DNA of 23,369 nucleotides from CAZDOD01 sp964506935 (GCA_964506935.1 CAZDOD010000024.1:1-23369); one strand, 5' to 3'; positions 7,708-15,147 are shown, counted from the first letter of the stretch. Translations and numbers: made by a program. Notes: generated by a model from the sequence alone, not told the origin.

Positions 7708-8181
7708 ATGTCCAAGAACATAGAGGGGAAGATCTCGGCCAAGGGTCTGAAATTCGCAATAGTACTATCTAGGTTCAACAGCTTTATCGGTGATAAACTC
7801 CTCGACGGCGCAAAAGACGCTATATTGAGGCACGGTGGCGCCGATGAAGATATCCACGTCTTTCGCGTGCCGGGTGCGTTCGAGATCCCGCAGATGGCAA
7901 AGAAATTGGTCGAAAAGGGAACATACAGCGCCGTAATCTGCCTCGGCGCCGTGATCAGGGGTGCGACTCCCCACTTCGAGTATATCGCCGCGGAATCCGC
8001 CAAGGGCGTGGCGAGGCTATCGACCGAGAGCAAGATCCCGATCGCATACGGGATAATCACGACCGATACGATCGAGCAGGCAATCGAGAGGGCGGGTTCC
8101 AAGTCGGGCAATAAGGGATACGATGCGGCCGTAACCGCCATGGAGATGGTGGATCTCGTAAAGGAATTGGACAAACTGTAA
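7708..8181 (+). CDS. ribH: 6,7-dimethyl-8-ribityllumazine synthase
   Basis: RibH condenses the pyrimidine and butanone units into lumazine, the substrate of riboflavin synthase. The 157-aa length is normal. Visible are the substrate-binding SRFN near residue 21, VPGAFEIP (54-61), ICLGAVIRGATPHFEYI with the catalytic His89, and the PIAYGIITTDTIEQA stretch. AGGAGG at 7698-7703 overlaps the ribBA stop and lies 4 bases from the ATG. This completes the pathway in the operon apart from the phosphatase. A 126-base spacer separates it from nusB. Confidence 0.96.
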   Translation: MSKNIEGKISAKGLKFAIVLSRFNSFIGDKLLDGAKDAILRHGGADEDIHVFRVPGAFEIPQMAKKLVEKGTYSAVICLGAVIRGATPHFEYIAAESAKGVARLSTESKIPIAYGIITTDTIEQAIERAGSKSGNKGYDAAVTAMEMVDLVKELDKL

Positions 8182-8234
8182 TCCCGGTATTGGTGCTGAG
8201 ATTTTTCGCTCGGAGGTTGGTTTGGGCTAGTCGG

Positions 8235-8262
8235 GAAAAGTCGTGTGGAAAGCTGACTTTTC
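8235..8262 (+). other. Stem-loop in the ribH-nusB spacer
   Basis: GAAAAGTC (8235-8242) and GACTTTTC (8255-8262) form a perfect 8-bp inverted repeat around a 12-base loop; CGG/CCG flanks could extend it across a two-base bulge. The right arm overlaps a possible -35 box. There is no T-run after it, so it is not a typical terminator. It may be an mRNA processing or stability element, or chance. Confidence 0.35.
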
Positions 8263-8281
8263 ATCCGGGACAATCGATAAT
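8253..8281 (+). promoter_or_regulatory. Possible promoter for nusB
   Basis: CTGACT (8253-8258, 4/6) and GATAAT (8276-8281, 5/6) are 17 bases apart. A transcript starting near 8288 would carry GGAG at 8296-8299 and the TTG start at 8308. The unusually long spacer before nusB supports an internal promoter, but the -35 is weak. Confidence 0.35.
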
Positions 8282-8307
8282 TCAACTTGAGTTGTGGAGT
8301 ATAAATT

Positions 8308-8895
8308 TTGGGAAAAAGGCGTCGGGCCAGGGAGTTGGCCCTACAATTTCTATTTCAGACTGATATAAATCCACCCGGCCCTCTCGATGGGGATGATTTT
8401 TGTGGATCATCAAAATGTATAAATGGCACCCAAAATCGTAAAACCGAAGGCGTGCCTTCAGGAGAGGACCGGGACCCAAACAGGATCACCGAAACCGAAG
8501 AGGGCAATTTTAAAAACAAAGCTGTAAGACCGGAGATAAAGACCGAAATCTATCTCTTTTGGGAGAGTTTCAAGACCGATGATGATGTCTGGCCCTTCTT
8601 TTTGGAATTGGTCGAGGGTGTCTTTAAAAACAAGGATGAGATCGACGCCCTTATCGATGAGACATCCGAAAACTGGAAGATTGACCGGATGGCCGTTGTT
8701 GACAGGAACATCCTGAGGTTTTCGGTCTATGAGCTCTTATATGTTGATGACATCCCGCCCAGCGTCACCATGAACGAGGCAATCGAGCTCGCCAAGAGGT
8801 ACGGCGCTGAAGACAGCCCTTCCTTTATAAACGGGATACTCGACAAGATAGCCGCCCTGGGAGATAAGTCCGAGAAAAAGAGGGAGACAAGTTAG
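8308..8895 (+). CDS. nusB: Transcription antitermination factor NusB with an internal insertion
   Basis: NusB is an all-helical RNA-binding protein that joins NusE (S10) on boxA RNA in antitermination of rRNA operons. The ends are typical: N-terminal GKRRRARELALQFLFQ (2-17), then WPFFLELVEGV, and the C-terminal IDRMAVVDRNILRFSVYELLY, PPSVTMNEAIELAKRYG and SPSFINGILDKIA. The total of 195 aa exceeds the usual 135-165. The excess is a hydrophilic stretch at about residues 21-77 (8368-8538), between helix 1 and helix 2. It is rich in Gly, Asn, Asp, Glu and Lys, with two cysteines (Cys32, Cys37). The start is a TTG with GGAG 8 bases upstream. It is the last gene of the operon, as in many genomes where nusB follows ribH. 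Confidence 0.92.
   Translation: MGKRRRARELALQFLFQTDINPPGPLDGDDFCGSSKCINGTQNRKTEGVPSGEDRDPNRITETEEGNFKNKAVRPEIKTEIYLFWESFKTDDDVWPFFLELVEGVFKNKDEIDALIDETSENWKIDRMAVVDRNILRFSVYELLYVDDIPPSVTMNEAIELAKRYGAEDSPSFINGILDKIAALGDKSEKKRETS
8446..8459 (+). repeat. Palindrome inside the nusB insertion
   Basis: GAAGGC-GT-GCCTTC is a perfect 6-bp inverted repeat with a two-base centre, within the DNA encoding the extra segment of NusB. Two near repeats of ACCGAA follow about 40 bases on. This could be a trace of how the insertion arose, but a palindrome of this size also occurs by chance. Confidence 0.35.
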
Positions 8896-9072
8896 GGGAA
8901 GGTTTTTCGGCACGAGGCCGGTTATTGTCAAAATAGCAAGAAATAGTCACCTTCGTCCAAACGGTTAGATTTTTTATTGCCGAAATCCATTTTATTATCT
9001 TCATCTCGATTTTTTTAGTTTTCCATTATTTTAAAGTATCTTCTAGTTGAATATTTATAAGGGAGTGGACTT

Positions 9073-9852
9073 ATGATAAAAAAGATACCTAAAAAACCGA
9101 AGTTCAAGACCCCGATCCTGTTCGTCCACGGTGCCTGGCACGGGGCGTGGTGCTGGAAGAATTTCTTTGAATATTTCAGCGATAACGGTTTTTCATGTTA
9201 CGCCCTCGAACTCCCATGCCACGGCAGTAGGAGAAATGAGCCCGGCCTCTACAAAAAATCGATAACGAATTACGTGGGGGAGATAGAAAGGAGAGCCGAA
9301 GAAATCGGAAACCCCGTAATCATCGCCCACAGCATGGGCGGTTTCGTAACATTGAAATACCTCGAGAGAAATAAGCCCCCAGCCGCCGTCTTAGTCGCCC
9401 CCGCAACGTATAGAAATCTTCCGAGGACGACCTTTTTGAAGATGACCCTTCAGTATCCGCTCATGTCGTTGAAATTTCTAATGTTCATCCCGCTCAAGAT
9501 AACATCTTTGAAAATGTACCGGCGGCTCTTTCTTTACAACGCCCCGGACAAGGTCGCAAAGGAGGGGTTCAAGAAGGTCACGAGGGAATCTTCGCTGGCG
9601 NNNNNNNNNNCGTTGATGGGCCTCGGCATCCCGACGGTGTGGCTGAGGCCCAAACGCACATCATCCAAGATGCTCCTTCTCGCCTCGGGCCACGACTACT
9701 TCTTTCCCGTACGGGCGGAAAAAAGGACGGCAAAGGCATATCGCGCCGATTTTCGCCTATACAAAGATATCGGGCACAACCTGATGACCGAGGACGGTTG
9801 GGAGAAGGTCGCGGGCGATATTTTAAGCTGGCTCAAAAAGAAGGTGAAATAA
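9073..9852 (+). CDS. Alpha/beta hydrolase interrupted by an assembly gap
   Basis: This is a cytoplasmic-looking alpha/beta hydrolase of about 259 aa; the substrate is unknown. Evidence is the oxyanion-loop motif FVHGAWHGAWCW (18-28), the nucleophile elbow AHSMGG with Ser87, an ASGHDYFFP stretch that should carry the catalytic Asp, and GHNLMTE with the catalytic His near the C-terminus. The region between elbow and acid (about 120-160) forms a basic, hydrophobic lid. Ten N bases at 9601-9610 interrupt residues around 177-180. Frame is kept across the gap as written and both sides look like one protein, but the true length there is unknown. GGGAG just upstream of the ATG is the ribosome site. 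The gene follows nusB after 177 bases and precedes another hydrolase. Esterase, lipase or thioesterase-like activity is possible. Confidence 0.82.
   Translation: MIKKIPKKPKFKTPILFVHGAWHGAWCWKNFFEYFSDNGFSCYALELPCHGSRRNEPGLYKKSITNYVGEIERRAEEIGNPVIIAHSMGGFVTLKYLERNKPPAAVLVAPATYRNLPRTTFLKMTLQYPLMSLKFLMFIPLKITSLKMYRRLFLYNAPDKVAKEGFKKVTRESSLAXXXXLMGLGIPTVWLRPKRTSSKMLLLASGHDYFFPVRAEKRTAKAYRADFRLYKDIGHNLMTEDGWEKVAGDILSWLKKKVK
9601..9610. other. Assembly gap (10 N)
   Basis: Ten consecutive undetermined bases lie inside the first alpha/beta hydrolase gene. Ten is not a multiple of three, yet the reading frame on both sides is consistent with this count, so it may be a true estimate or a fixed-size placeholder. 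Residues across it cannot be trusted. Confidence 0.99.
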
Positions 9853-9877
9853 AAAAATATTTTTTGGAGTAGTTATT

Positions 9878-10813
9878 ATGAAGGTTTTAAAGAGGATATT
9901 AATTGTCATCGTAGTTGTCATTATCGCCGGATTTTTTTACGCCTCATGGTATTTTTCAGGAGAAATAGTTACTTTTAAGCCCGTCACGATTGAAGAACAG
10001 CTTGAGGTAAAAAAGTTTCACGATCTTGCGGAATTTGGGGTTACACCTGAGGAGGTCACATTCACTACTTACGAAAAGAGTGACAGGGGCAAAGGGGAAA
10101 AGCTCACACTCGCCGGTTGGTTCATCCCCGGGAGGAGCGCGAAATCCCCGACATTTGTCGTCCTTCACGGCCAGAACGACAACAGGATAGGCTCGCTGAA
10201 GTATTCGGGGATGCTCGCACGTGCGGGATACAATGTCCTCGCATACGACCACCGCTATCACGGGCTTTCTGAGGGGGATTATTGCACATTCGGTTATTTT
10301 GAGAGTTCTGATGTCTCGGCGGCGATTGACTACCTCGAATCCAGGGGTGACTGCAACACCGAGAGCCTCGGCGTCCTCGGAGAGTCGATGGGTGGGGCGA
10401 CGGCGATCATGGCGGCGGCGAGAGACAGCCGGATAAAGCTTCTCGTCGAGGATTCGAGCTTCTCCGATCTTATTACCGTCATCGCCGATTACGGAAAAAA
10501 GCTCTACGGCCTCCCGAAGTTCCCGCTCGTAGACAGTGCGGTCTTCCTCGCCGGGGTCAGGGCCGGCTTTCCGCCCAAGAAGGTATCGCCGATAGAGGAG
10601 ATAGGTAAGGTTACTGTCCCCACATTGATAGTCCACTGCGACTGCGATGAGGATATCAATCCCGAGTATTCGGAGCTTATCTATGACGCATCGGGCGCCG
10701 AGATAAAGGAGATACATTTCTTCTCGGGCTGTGGGCACACGAAGGGATATGAGGATCACACGGGAGAGTATGAGGATCTCGTGCTGGGATTTATAAATAA
10801 GTATATGCCGTAG
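9878..10813 (+). CDS. Membrane-anchored alpha/beta hydrolase (BEM46/FrsA-like)
   Basis: The 311-aa protein begins with a strongly hydrophobic segment (residues 6-26, mostly Ile/Val) after a Lys/Arg-rich start. It is therefore probably anchored in the inner membrane or exported, with the catalytic domain outside the cytoplasm. The hydrolase domain shows VVLHGQNDNR (94-103), YDHRYHGLSEG (123-133), the elbow GESMGG with Ser170, HCDCDEDINP with probable catalytic Asp257, and GCGHTKGY with His287. This arrangement resembles BEM46-type serine hydrolases, whose substrates are mostly unknown. GGAG about 8 bases before the ATG serves as ribosome site. It follows the other hydrolase by 25 bases, so the two are likely cotranscribed, but their sequences differ outside the core motifs. 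It converges with the minus-strand cluster. Confidence 0.85.
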   Translation: MKVLKRILIVIVVVIIAGFFYASWYFSGEIVTFKPVTIEEQLEVKKFHDLAEFGVTPEEVTFTTYEKSDRGKGEKLTLAGWFIPGRSAKSPTFVVLHGQNDNRIGSLKYSGMLARAGYNVLAYDHRYHGLSEGDYCTFGYFESSDVSAAIDYLESRGDCNTESLGVLGESMGGATAIMAAARDSRIKLLVEDSSFSDLITVIADYGKKLYGLPKFPLVDSAVFLAGVRAGFPPKKVSPIEEIGKVTVPTLIVHCDCDEDINPEYSELIYDASGAEIKEIHFFSGCGHTKGYEDHTGEYEDLVLGFINKYMP

Positions 10814-10856
10814 TCAATAGATCCAATGCGGCGAGACGATCTGGGGCTTTGACTTG

Positions 10857-11108
10857 TCAGTGCAGCTTGTATTTCTCCATGATCGCCCTGTTGAGCCTCG
10901 GGCGGTAGATCAGCTCGAATGTGTCCTCTTTACCGGGGAACAGGGTGATGGCGTGGCTCTTGAGGCCCTCAACGAGCCTCTGCGCCCTTTCGAGCGGGAG
11001 GTTCCCCTGGAGTATGACGTTGATCGTGAAATCCACCAGAAATCTCAGTCGATTTATCCTCTTCTGTTCCTCCAGGATCTCTTCTTTGGTCGCCTCTTTC
11101 ATCGTCAT
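10857..11108 (-). CDS. Small conserved-looking protein of unknown function
   Basis: I do not recognise this 83-aa protein. It appears largely helical and charged, with an N-terminal KEEILEEQKRINRLRFLVD stretch likely to form a helix, a middle ILQGNLPLERAQRLVEGL segment, and a YRPRLNRAIMEK C-terminus. No signal peptide, membrane segment or metal-binding motif is seen. The start ATG has only a weak AAGAAAAG upstream; a second ATG two codons in is possible. It lies 14 bases downstream of the flavin reductase-like gene on the same strand, so the two are probably cotranscribed. That spacing, the codon use and the absence of a competing reading frame support a real gene. Confidence 0.7.
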   Translation of the reverse strand: MTMKEATKEEILEEQKRINRLRFLVDFTINVILQGNLPLERAQRLVEGLKSHAITLFPGKEDTFELIYRPRLNRAIMEKYKLH

Positions 11109-11122
11109 TTTCGGACTTTTCT

Positions 11123-11599
11123 TTATGCCTCGCCGATGTAGACCTTTCCGTAGTCGAGCGTGCTCATAGGGACGCCTTTGGCCTTACCAAGGTTCACTCC
11201 CACGACATCACCGATGAAGATGGTGTGGTCGCCGGCGTCTATTTTTTCTATTGTAACGAGATCAAATGCCGAGAGATAATCTAAAAACAGGGGGGCGCCC
11301 CCTTTCCCGTAGGTTATCTCTTTTCCCTCAAACTTCCCTTCGGGGTCTGTCCCCTTGAATCTCGAAAGTTCCCGCTCCCTCCCCTTCTCGATGACCATAA
11401 GGCCGAAGCCGTGGGCGGATTTTAGGATCTCGTGTGAAAATCGGGTCTTCTTTACGGCTACCATGATCCGGGGCGGGTCATATGACACCTGAGAGACCCA
11501 CGATGCCACCATTGCGTTTTTTTGGCCTTCAGATTCGGCGGTGACCAGATACAGCCCGTATGTCAGGGTCCCAAGCCCCCTTTTTATATCATCGTCCAT
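11123..11599 (-). CDS. Flavin reductase-like FMN-binding split-barrel protein
   Basis: The 158-aa protein matches the flavin reductase-like domain: an N-terminal LGTLTYGLYLVTAE, then KNAMVASWVSQVSYDPPRIMVAV, which in relatives surrounds the FMN, and a C-terminal HTIFIGDVVGV stretch. Relatives reduce flavins with NAD(P)H, form the FMN-binding part of high-molecular-weight rubredoxin fusions, or act as partners of oxygenases and oxygen-reducing flavoproteins. No fused rubredoxin or diiron domain is present here. The ATG has AAGGAG 12 bases upstream, a rather long spacing. An extended -10 promoter lies just before it. It probably forms a two-gene unit with the small downstream gene. The exact electron acceptor cannot be told from the sequence. 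Confidence 0.85.
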   Translation of the reverse strand: MDDDIKRGLGTLTYGLYLVTAESEGQKNAMVASWVSQVSYDPPRIMVAVKKTRFSHEILKSAHGFGLMVIEKGRERELSRFKGTDPEGKFEGKEITYGKGGAPLFLDYLSAFDLVTIEKIDAGDHTIFIGDVVGVNLGKAKGVPMSTLDYGKVYIGEA

Positions 11600-11624
11600 C
11601 TAATATTTCAACTCCTTGTTCTCT

Positions 11625-11633
11625 ATTATATCA
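11625..11633 (-). promoter_or_regulatory. Extended -10 promoter for the flavin reductase-like gene
   Basis: Read on the minus strand this is TGATATAAT, a TGn-extended perfect -10 box. No good -35 is seen, which is usual for extended -10 promoters. Transcription would begin near 11618, just ahead of the AAGGAG ribosome site (11612-11617), giving a very short leader. Confidence 0.5.
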
Positions 11634-11685
11634 TAGAGGAGAGTTTTGCGCATCTCTCGTCTAAACTGGCGGGTGTGTTATCGAG

Positions 11686-12402
11686 CTACATTTCGGTGAC
11701 AAAGCCCGAAAGCCCCGACTCGGATAGCTCGAGGGCGGTGGGATTGGCCTCGTCGCGTGATTGGAACCTCCCGACACGCACACGGAAATATGTGGTTTCC
11801 GAGGTCTGAAACTCCTCGATGCGGACATCATTGAAAAGGCCGATAAGGGAGTTGTGGAGCTTTTCGGCGTTGGCCCTCTCCGTGAATGACCCCACCTGGA
11901 TCGTGTAGAAGACATCATATTCAACCGGTGCGGGAGTTGGAATGGGGGATATCGTTTCGAGGGCGACATTATAATCCTCGCCGAGTACCTCGACCCTTAC
12001 GGTCGCCGTCCCGGAGTCGACCATGTCTATCACTTTGGCGGCGGCATATGAGAGGTCTATAACCCTGTCTTTTACGAACGGCCCCCTGTCGTTGATCCTT
12101 ACGGTCACGGACTTGTCGTTTTCGAGGTTGGTCACGATACATGTCGTCCCGAGCGGCAGATCCTTGTGTGCTGCGGTCAGCTCGTACATGTCGTAGATTT
12201 CTCCGCTTGCGGTCTTTTTGCCGTGAAAGTTCGGGCCGTACCACGATGCCGTCCCCATAAATGTATCGACGACGTATGCCGGGCGGGGCGGCGGGACGGG
12301 TACGGGAGAGGGCCTTCTGCTTACAGACCCGATCAGGGTGCAACTTGAGGCACACAGGAAAATGACAAGAGACGATATATATAAAAGAGTCTTAAATTTC
12401 AT
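11686..12402 (-). CDS. rlpA: RlpA-like septal lytic transglycosylase lipoprotein with SPOR domain
   Basis: RlpA proteins cleave glycan strands lacking stem peptides at the septum. The 238-aa precursor has a signal peptide with lipobox CASSC (lipidated Cys21), then a Pro-rich linker. A double-psi beta-barrel follows, with ASWYGPNFHGKKTASGE, the catalytic-region TAAHKDLPLGT, and RINDRGPF before DLSYAAAKVI. After a PIPTPAPVE linker, the C-terminal third is a SPOR domain (YTIQVGSFTERANAEKL, then FRVRVGRF) that would target denuded septal peptidoglycan. It lies 16 bases downstream of the plsB-type gene on the same strand, with no clear ribosome site, so the two are likely cotranscribed. The product would be attached to a membrane facing the periplasm. 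Whether it is catalytically active or only structural, as in some species, cannot be judged here. Confidence 0.9.
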   Translation of the reverse strand: MKFKTLLYISSLVIFLCASSCTLIGSVSRRPSPVPVPPPRPAYVVDTFMGTASWYGPNFHGKKTASGEIYDMYELTAAHKDLPLGTTCIVTNLENDKSVTVRINDRGPFVKDRVIDLSYAAAKVIDMVDSGTATVRVEVLGEDYNVALETISPIPTPAPVEYDVFYTIQVGSFTERANAEKLHNSLIGLFNDVRIEEFQTSETTYFRVRVGRFQSRDEANPTALELSESGLSGFVTEM

Positions 12403-12418
12403 TTGGTTTCAGTATATC

Positions 12419-15079
12419 CTATTGGTCTATCCTGAAGAGAAGCCGCCTCAACCTTGCGATATATCCCTTCCGCTCGGGCCCGAGTGTATAGTATTTTATA
12501 CGGCGCTTTCCCTCTTTGCGTTCGGTTACAGTGATGGTATTTTCGTGGGTAAGGAGCGAAAGGGCGTTTTTGAAATTCATCCTTGATAGTGACTCCATGC
12601 GGGTGATCTCGCCCCGCTTGTACATCTTTTCCCCGACTCTTGTTATCCTCTTTAACAGATCCTTTTCGCTTTTGAAATCACCTTCGATATATCCGGGAAG
12701 GCTCATAAGTGTAACGAGATAGGATTCGAGATAGTTTCGGATGAGGCCGGAGAAGATTGCGAGTTTATCCTCTTCATCATTAATGACCTTTATGACGCCA
12801 TTTTTGTTTTTGACTATTTCATTTTCCAGAAGATAGTCTATGACCTGATTTATCCTCTCCGTGTCAGAAAATTTCAGATCGTAAATGAAATCGAACTTAA
12901 AGAGCTTTCTCAGATAAGTATAGTCCTCGTTTATCTGATCCAGTGTGGCGCCTGTGCCCCTCCGTGACAGGATCGAAGTTGATACGAATGCAGCGGGGAG
13001 GAAGAAGTGGAGGATGTTGTTTTTGTAAAACTCGAGGTTGAACCTCTTTTCTTCCGGGACATAGAATACCTTTTCGAAGTCCTCTTCCTCGGACTCCCCC
13101 TTTAACTCTAGGACGAGTTTTTCCTCCATCAGGTTTGCGAGTGCCTCGCCCGTTGCGATTTCGTACCTCCTGAGTGTATTTGAAAAACGGGCATCAAGGG
13201 ATGCAAGGTAGTCTAAGAAGAATGCGACCATATCGGTCAGCTCCTCCCATATGAGGGCGCCGTGGAGGCGGGACATGAAGGCCGCAGAGACTAGATTTAG
13301 AGGTGTTATAACGCTCACCTCATTTATCGAATAGACGATCCTGTATGCGAGGTCGTACTGGAGCTGCCTTATTTCAGCTTTCGTTATAGTTCCCGTATTA
13401 TATCCCGAAGACTCGCAGAACTCCTTCAGCGATATCGGATCGTTAAAATCTATGTATACCCTTCCGTACCTCTTTTTTAGGAGACCCCTGCTTTTTATCA
13501 TCGACTTGAGGTTCTCTTTTTCCTTTTCAGCCCCCGATATCTCGCGGATATATGAAGATTCTTCCATGACCTTGTCGTAGCCTATGAAGATCGGGACGAA
13601 CGAGATATCATCGACTTCTCCAGAAAAGTAGGCGTTCATGATAATCGATAAAAGTCCGAGTTTGGGCATGACGAGCTTTCCCGTCCTTGAGCGTCCACCC
13701 TCTATGAAAAACTCGATGATAAATCCCTCGGTCAAAAGCGTCTTTATATAGGTGGAAAAGACGATAGGGTAAAGGGGATCTCCCTTGAATGTCCTCCTGA
13801 TGAAAAAGGCGCCGCCCTTTCTGAAGATCAGTCCCATTGGGAAAAATGTGAGGTTCACGCCTGCGGCTATTTGCGGGGGGTGGAGGTTATTGTGATAAAA
13901 TACATAGGATAACAGGAGGTAATCCATGTGGCTCTTGTGGCACGGTATGAGGATCAACGGCGTCTTTTTTCCGGCATCCTTGACCTTTGTTAGTCTATCG
14001 AGGTCTATATCTACACCGTCATAGATATTATTCCATACCCATGTGAGGAGTTTTTCGTAGATCTGTACGTAGGTGATATTGTAGTCGGAGGCTATCTCGT
14101 CGAGCTGTTCGACCGCCCTTCGCCGTAGTTTTTCGATAGGCTCACCCGTCTCGATCGAAATCCTTCGCACCTTTTCCATAAAGTCATCGTCCCAGAGCAC
14201 CATCTCGATTAGGTCGAGCCTTTTTTTGAGCACCGGCCCGATAATAAGACGGCTCTCCCTCTCGATATTCTCAAGGAGCGTCCTTCTCAGGTCATAGGAG
14301 AGCTCTCCGTCCACGTTCGGTCCCTTGTCTTCGAGGAATTCCCTCAGATTTACAGGATCACCTATCTTTATGAACGCCCTTCTGTAGTAGCTCAAGAAGA
14401 TGATAATGCGGCGAATAAGCCCCGGTTCTTCCTTCGGCCCGAACAGGATGTCGATCATGTTCCTCCTCTCCTTCGTTGGGTGCTTGTGATAGACGATCAT
14501 GTGGGGGATGATGTAAATCGTCTTTTTCATCACCTTCTGGGCTGAAAGGAGGTATACCATCGGGTCGTCTTTTTCTTTTAGGGCGAACCTTTTTAAAAGT
14601 CCCGTGGGGTGTCTTAAAAACAGGATGGAAGAAAGCCCCTCTTCACTCATGCGGCGGACGTAATCGGTCCTGTATGGGTTTGGGGAGGCGGTTCCATCGA
14701 TCAAGCAATATAGTTTGGAGAGAAAGATGCGGAATACCGATTTTATCGGCTGCCACCAAATCATATTTATATAATTACCGAATATCGGATAGGGGAGGCC
14801 CTCTACCTTGTATTTGTGATTGAAGAATAAAAAATCGAGAGAAGACCTGTTCTTTTGTGCGTAGATGACCGTCCCCTTTCGGGAGAGCTCGCGGATGATC
14901 TTTTCATCCTCCTTGGGGATGCTCACCTTCGGCGAGAAATAATTGAATATCAGCGGGATTATCGAGTATTTCAATTCCCCGAGGTAAGATGCGTAGTAGT
15001 TGAGGTGGTTTCCCAAAAGCATCATTATAAACGAGAGAAACCTGTGCTTTAAACCACCTGTTTTTGTAGGTTTTTTCAT
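12419..15079 (-). CDS. plsB: Glycerol-3-phosphate acyltransferase, PlsB family, with duplicated acyltransferase domain
   Basis: PlsB acylates glycerol 3-phosphate at position 1, the first step of phospholipid synthesis at the inner membrane. At 886 aa it is longer than E. coli PlsB (about 807). The active-site domain lies around residues 370-557: motif I HKSHMD (381-386, HX4D), GGAFFIRR (422-429), motif III FIEGGRSRTGK (458-468), motif IV VPIFIGYD (495-502), then a YIDFNDPISLKEF tail. An N-terminal copy at about 66-251 shows the same landmarks at matching spacing but with the histidine replaced (NRSSLD, 77-82). The remaining 300 residues look helical. No ribosome site is obvious before the ATG. 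A TTGACT/TAAAAT promoter lies about 60 bases upstream. Acyl donors would come from the fab genes at the left end. Confidence 0.92.
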   Translation of the reverse strand: MKKPTKTGGLKHRFLSFIMMLLGNHLNYYASYLGELKYSIIPLIFNYFSPKVSIPKEDEKIIRELSRKGTVIYAQKNRSSLDFLFFNHKYKVEGLPYPIFGNYINMIWWQPIKSVFRIFLSKLYCLIDGTASPNPYRTDYVRRMSEEGLSSILFLRHPTGLLKRFALKEKDDPMVYLLSAQKVMKKTIYIIPHMIVYHKHPTKERRNMIDILFGPKEEPGLIRRIIIFLSYYRRAFIKIGDPVNLREFLEDKGPNVDGELSYDLRRTLLENIERESRLIIGPVLKKRLDLIEMVLWDDDFMEKVRRISIETGEPIEKLRRRAVEQLDEIASDYNITYVQIYEKLLTWVWNNIYDGVDIDLDRLTKVKDAGKKTPLILIPCHKSHMDYLLLSYVFYHNNLHPPQIAAGVNLTFFPMGLIFRKGGAFFIRRTFKGDPLYPIVFSTYIKTLLTEGFIIEFFIEGGRSRTGKLVMPKLGLLSIIMNAYFSGEVDDISFVPIFIGYDKVMEESSYIREISGAEKEKENLKSMIKSRGLLKKRYGRVYIDFNDPISLKEFCESSGYNTGTITKAEIRQLQYDLAYRIVYSINEVSVITPLNLVSAAFMSRLHGALIWEELTDMVAFFLDYLASLDARFSNTLRRYEIATGEALANLMEEKLVLELKGESEEEDFEKVFYVPEEKRFNLEFYKNNILHFFLPAAFVSTSILSRRGTGATLDQINEDYTYLRKLFKFDFIYDLKFSDTERINQVIDYLLENEIVKNKNGVIKVINDEEDKLAIFSGLIRNYLESYLVTLMSLPGYIEGDFKSEKDLLKRITRVGEKMYKRGEITRMESLSRMNFKNALSLLTHENTITVTERKEGKRRIKYYTLGPERKGYIARLRRLLFRIDQ

Positions 15080-15124
15080 TTTTTAGTTTTGTAAAGTTAA
15101 AATCTTGAATAAATCAAGAGTTAT

Positions 15125-15138
15125 TTTTGATATCAAAA
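15125..15138. promoter_or_regulatory. Perfect palindrome at the plsB transcription start (possible operator)
   Basis: TTTTGATATCAAAA is a perfect 14-bp palindrome, extendable to TTAT/ATAA-like ends with one extra T. It begins about 3 bases after the predicted start of the plsB transcript, a place where a repressor would block it. A second dyad, GGCA-N5-TGCC (15155-15167), lies between the -10 and -35 boxes. I do not recognise either as a known regulator's site. AT-richness makes chance palindromes more likely here. Confidence 0.35.
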
Positions 15139-15147
15139 TAAAGAAAG

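Noticed and set aside
8235..8262. Stem-loop after ribH as a terminator
   Set aside because: The inverted repeat is AT-rich with no T-run, and nusB in the same direction follows with a candidate promoter, so termination is not supported.
8901..9072. Terminator or promoter between nusB and the first hydrolase
   Set aside because: Only a four-base CGGC/GCCG stem without a T-run was found, and no -35/-10 pair good enough to defend; the stretch is AT-rich with nothing else recognisable.
9956..10759. Long minus-strand frame (267 codons) opposite the second hydrolase
   Set aside because: Arg-rich translation with no motif; the plus-strand gene has a complete catalytic triad.
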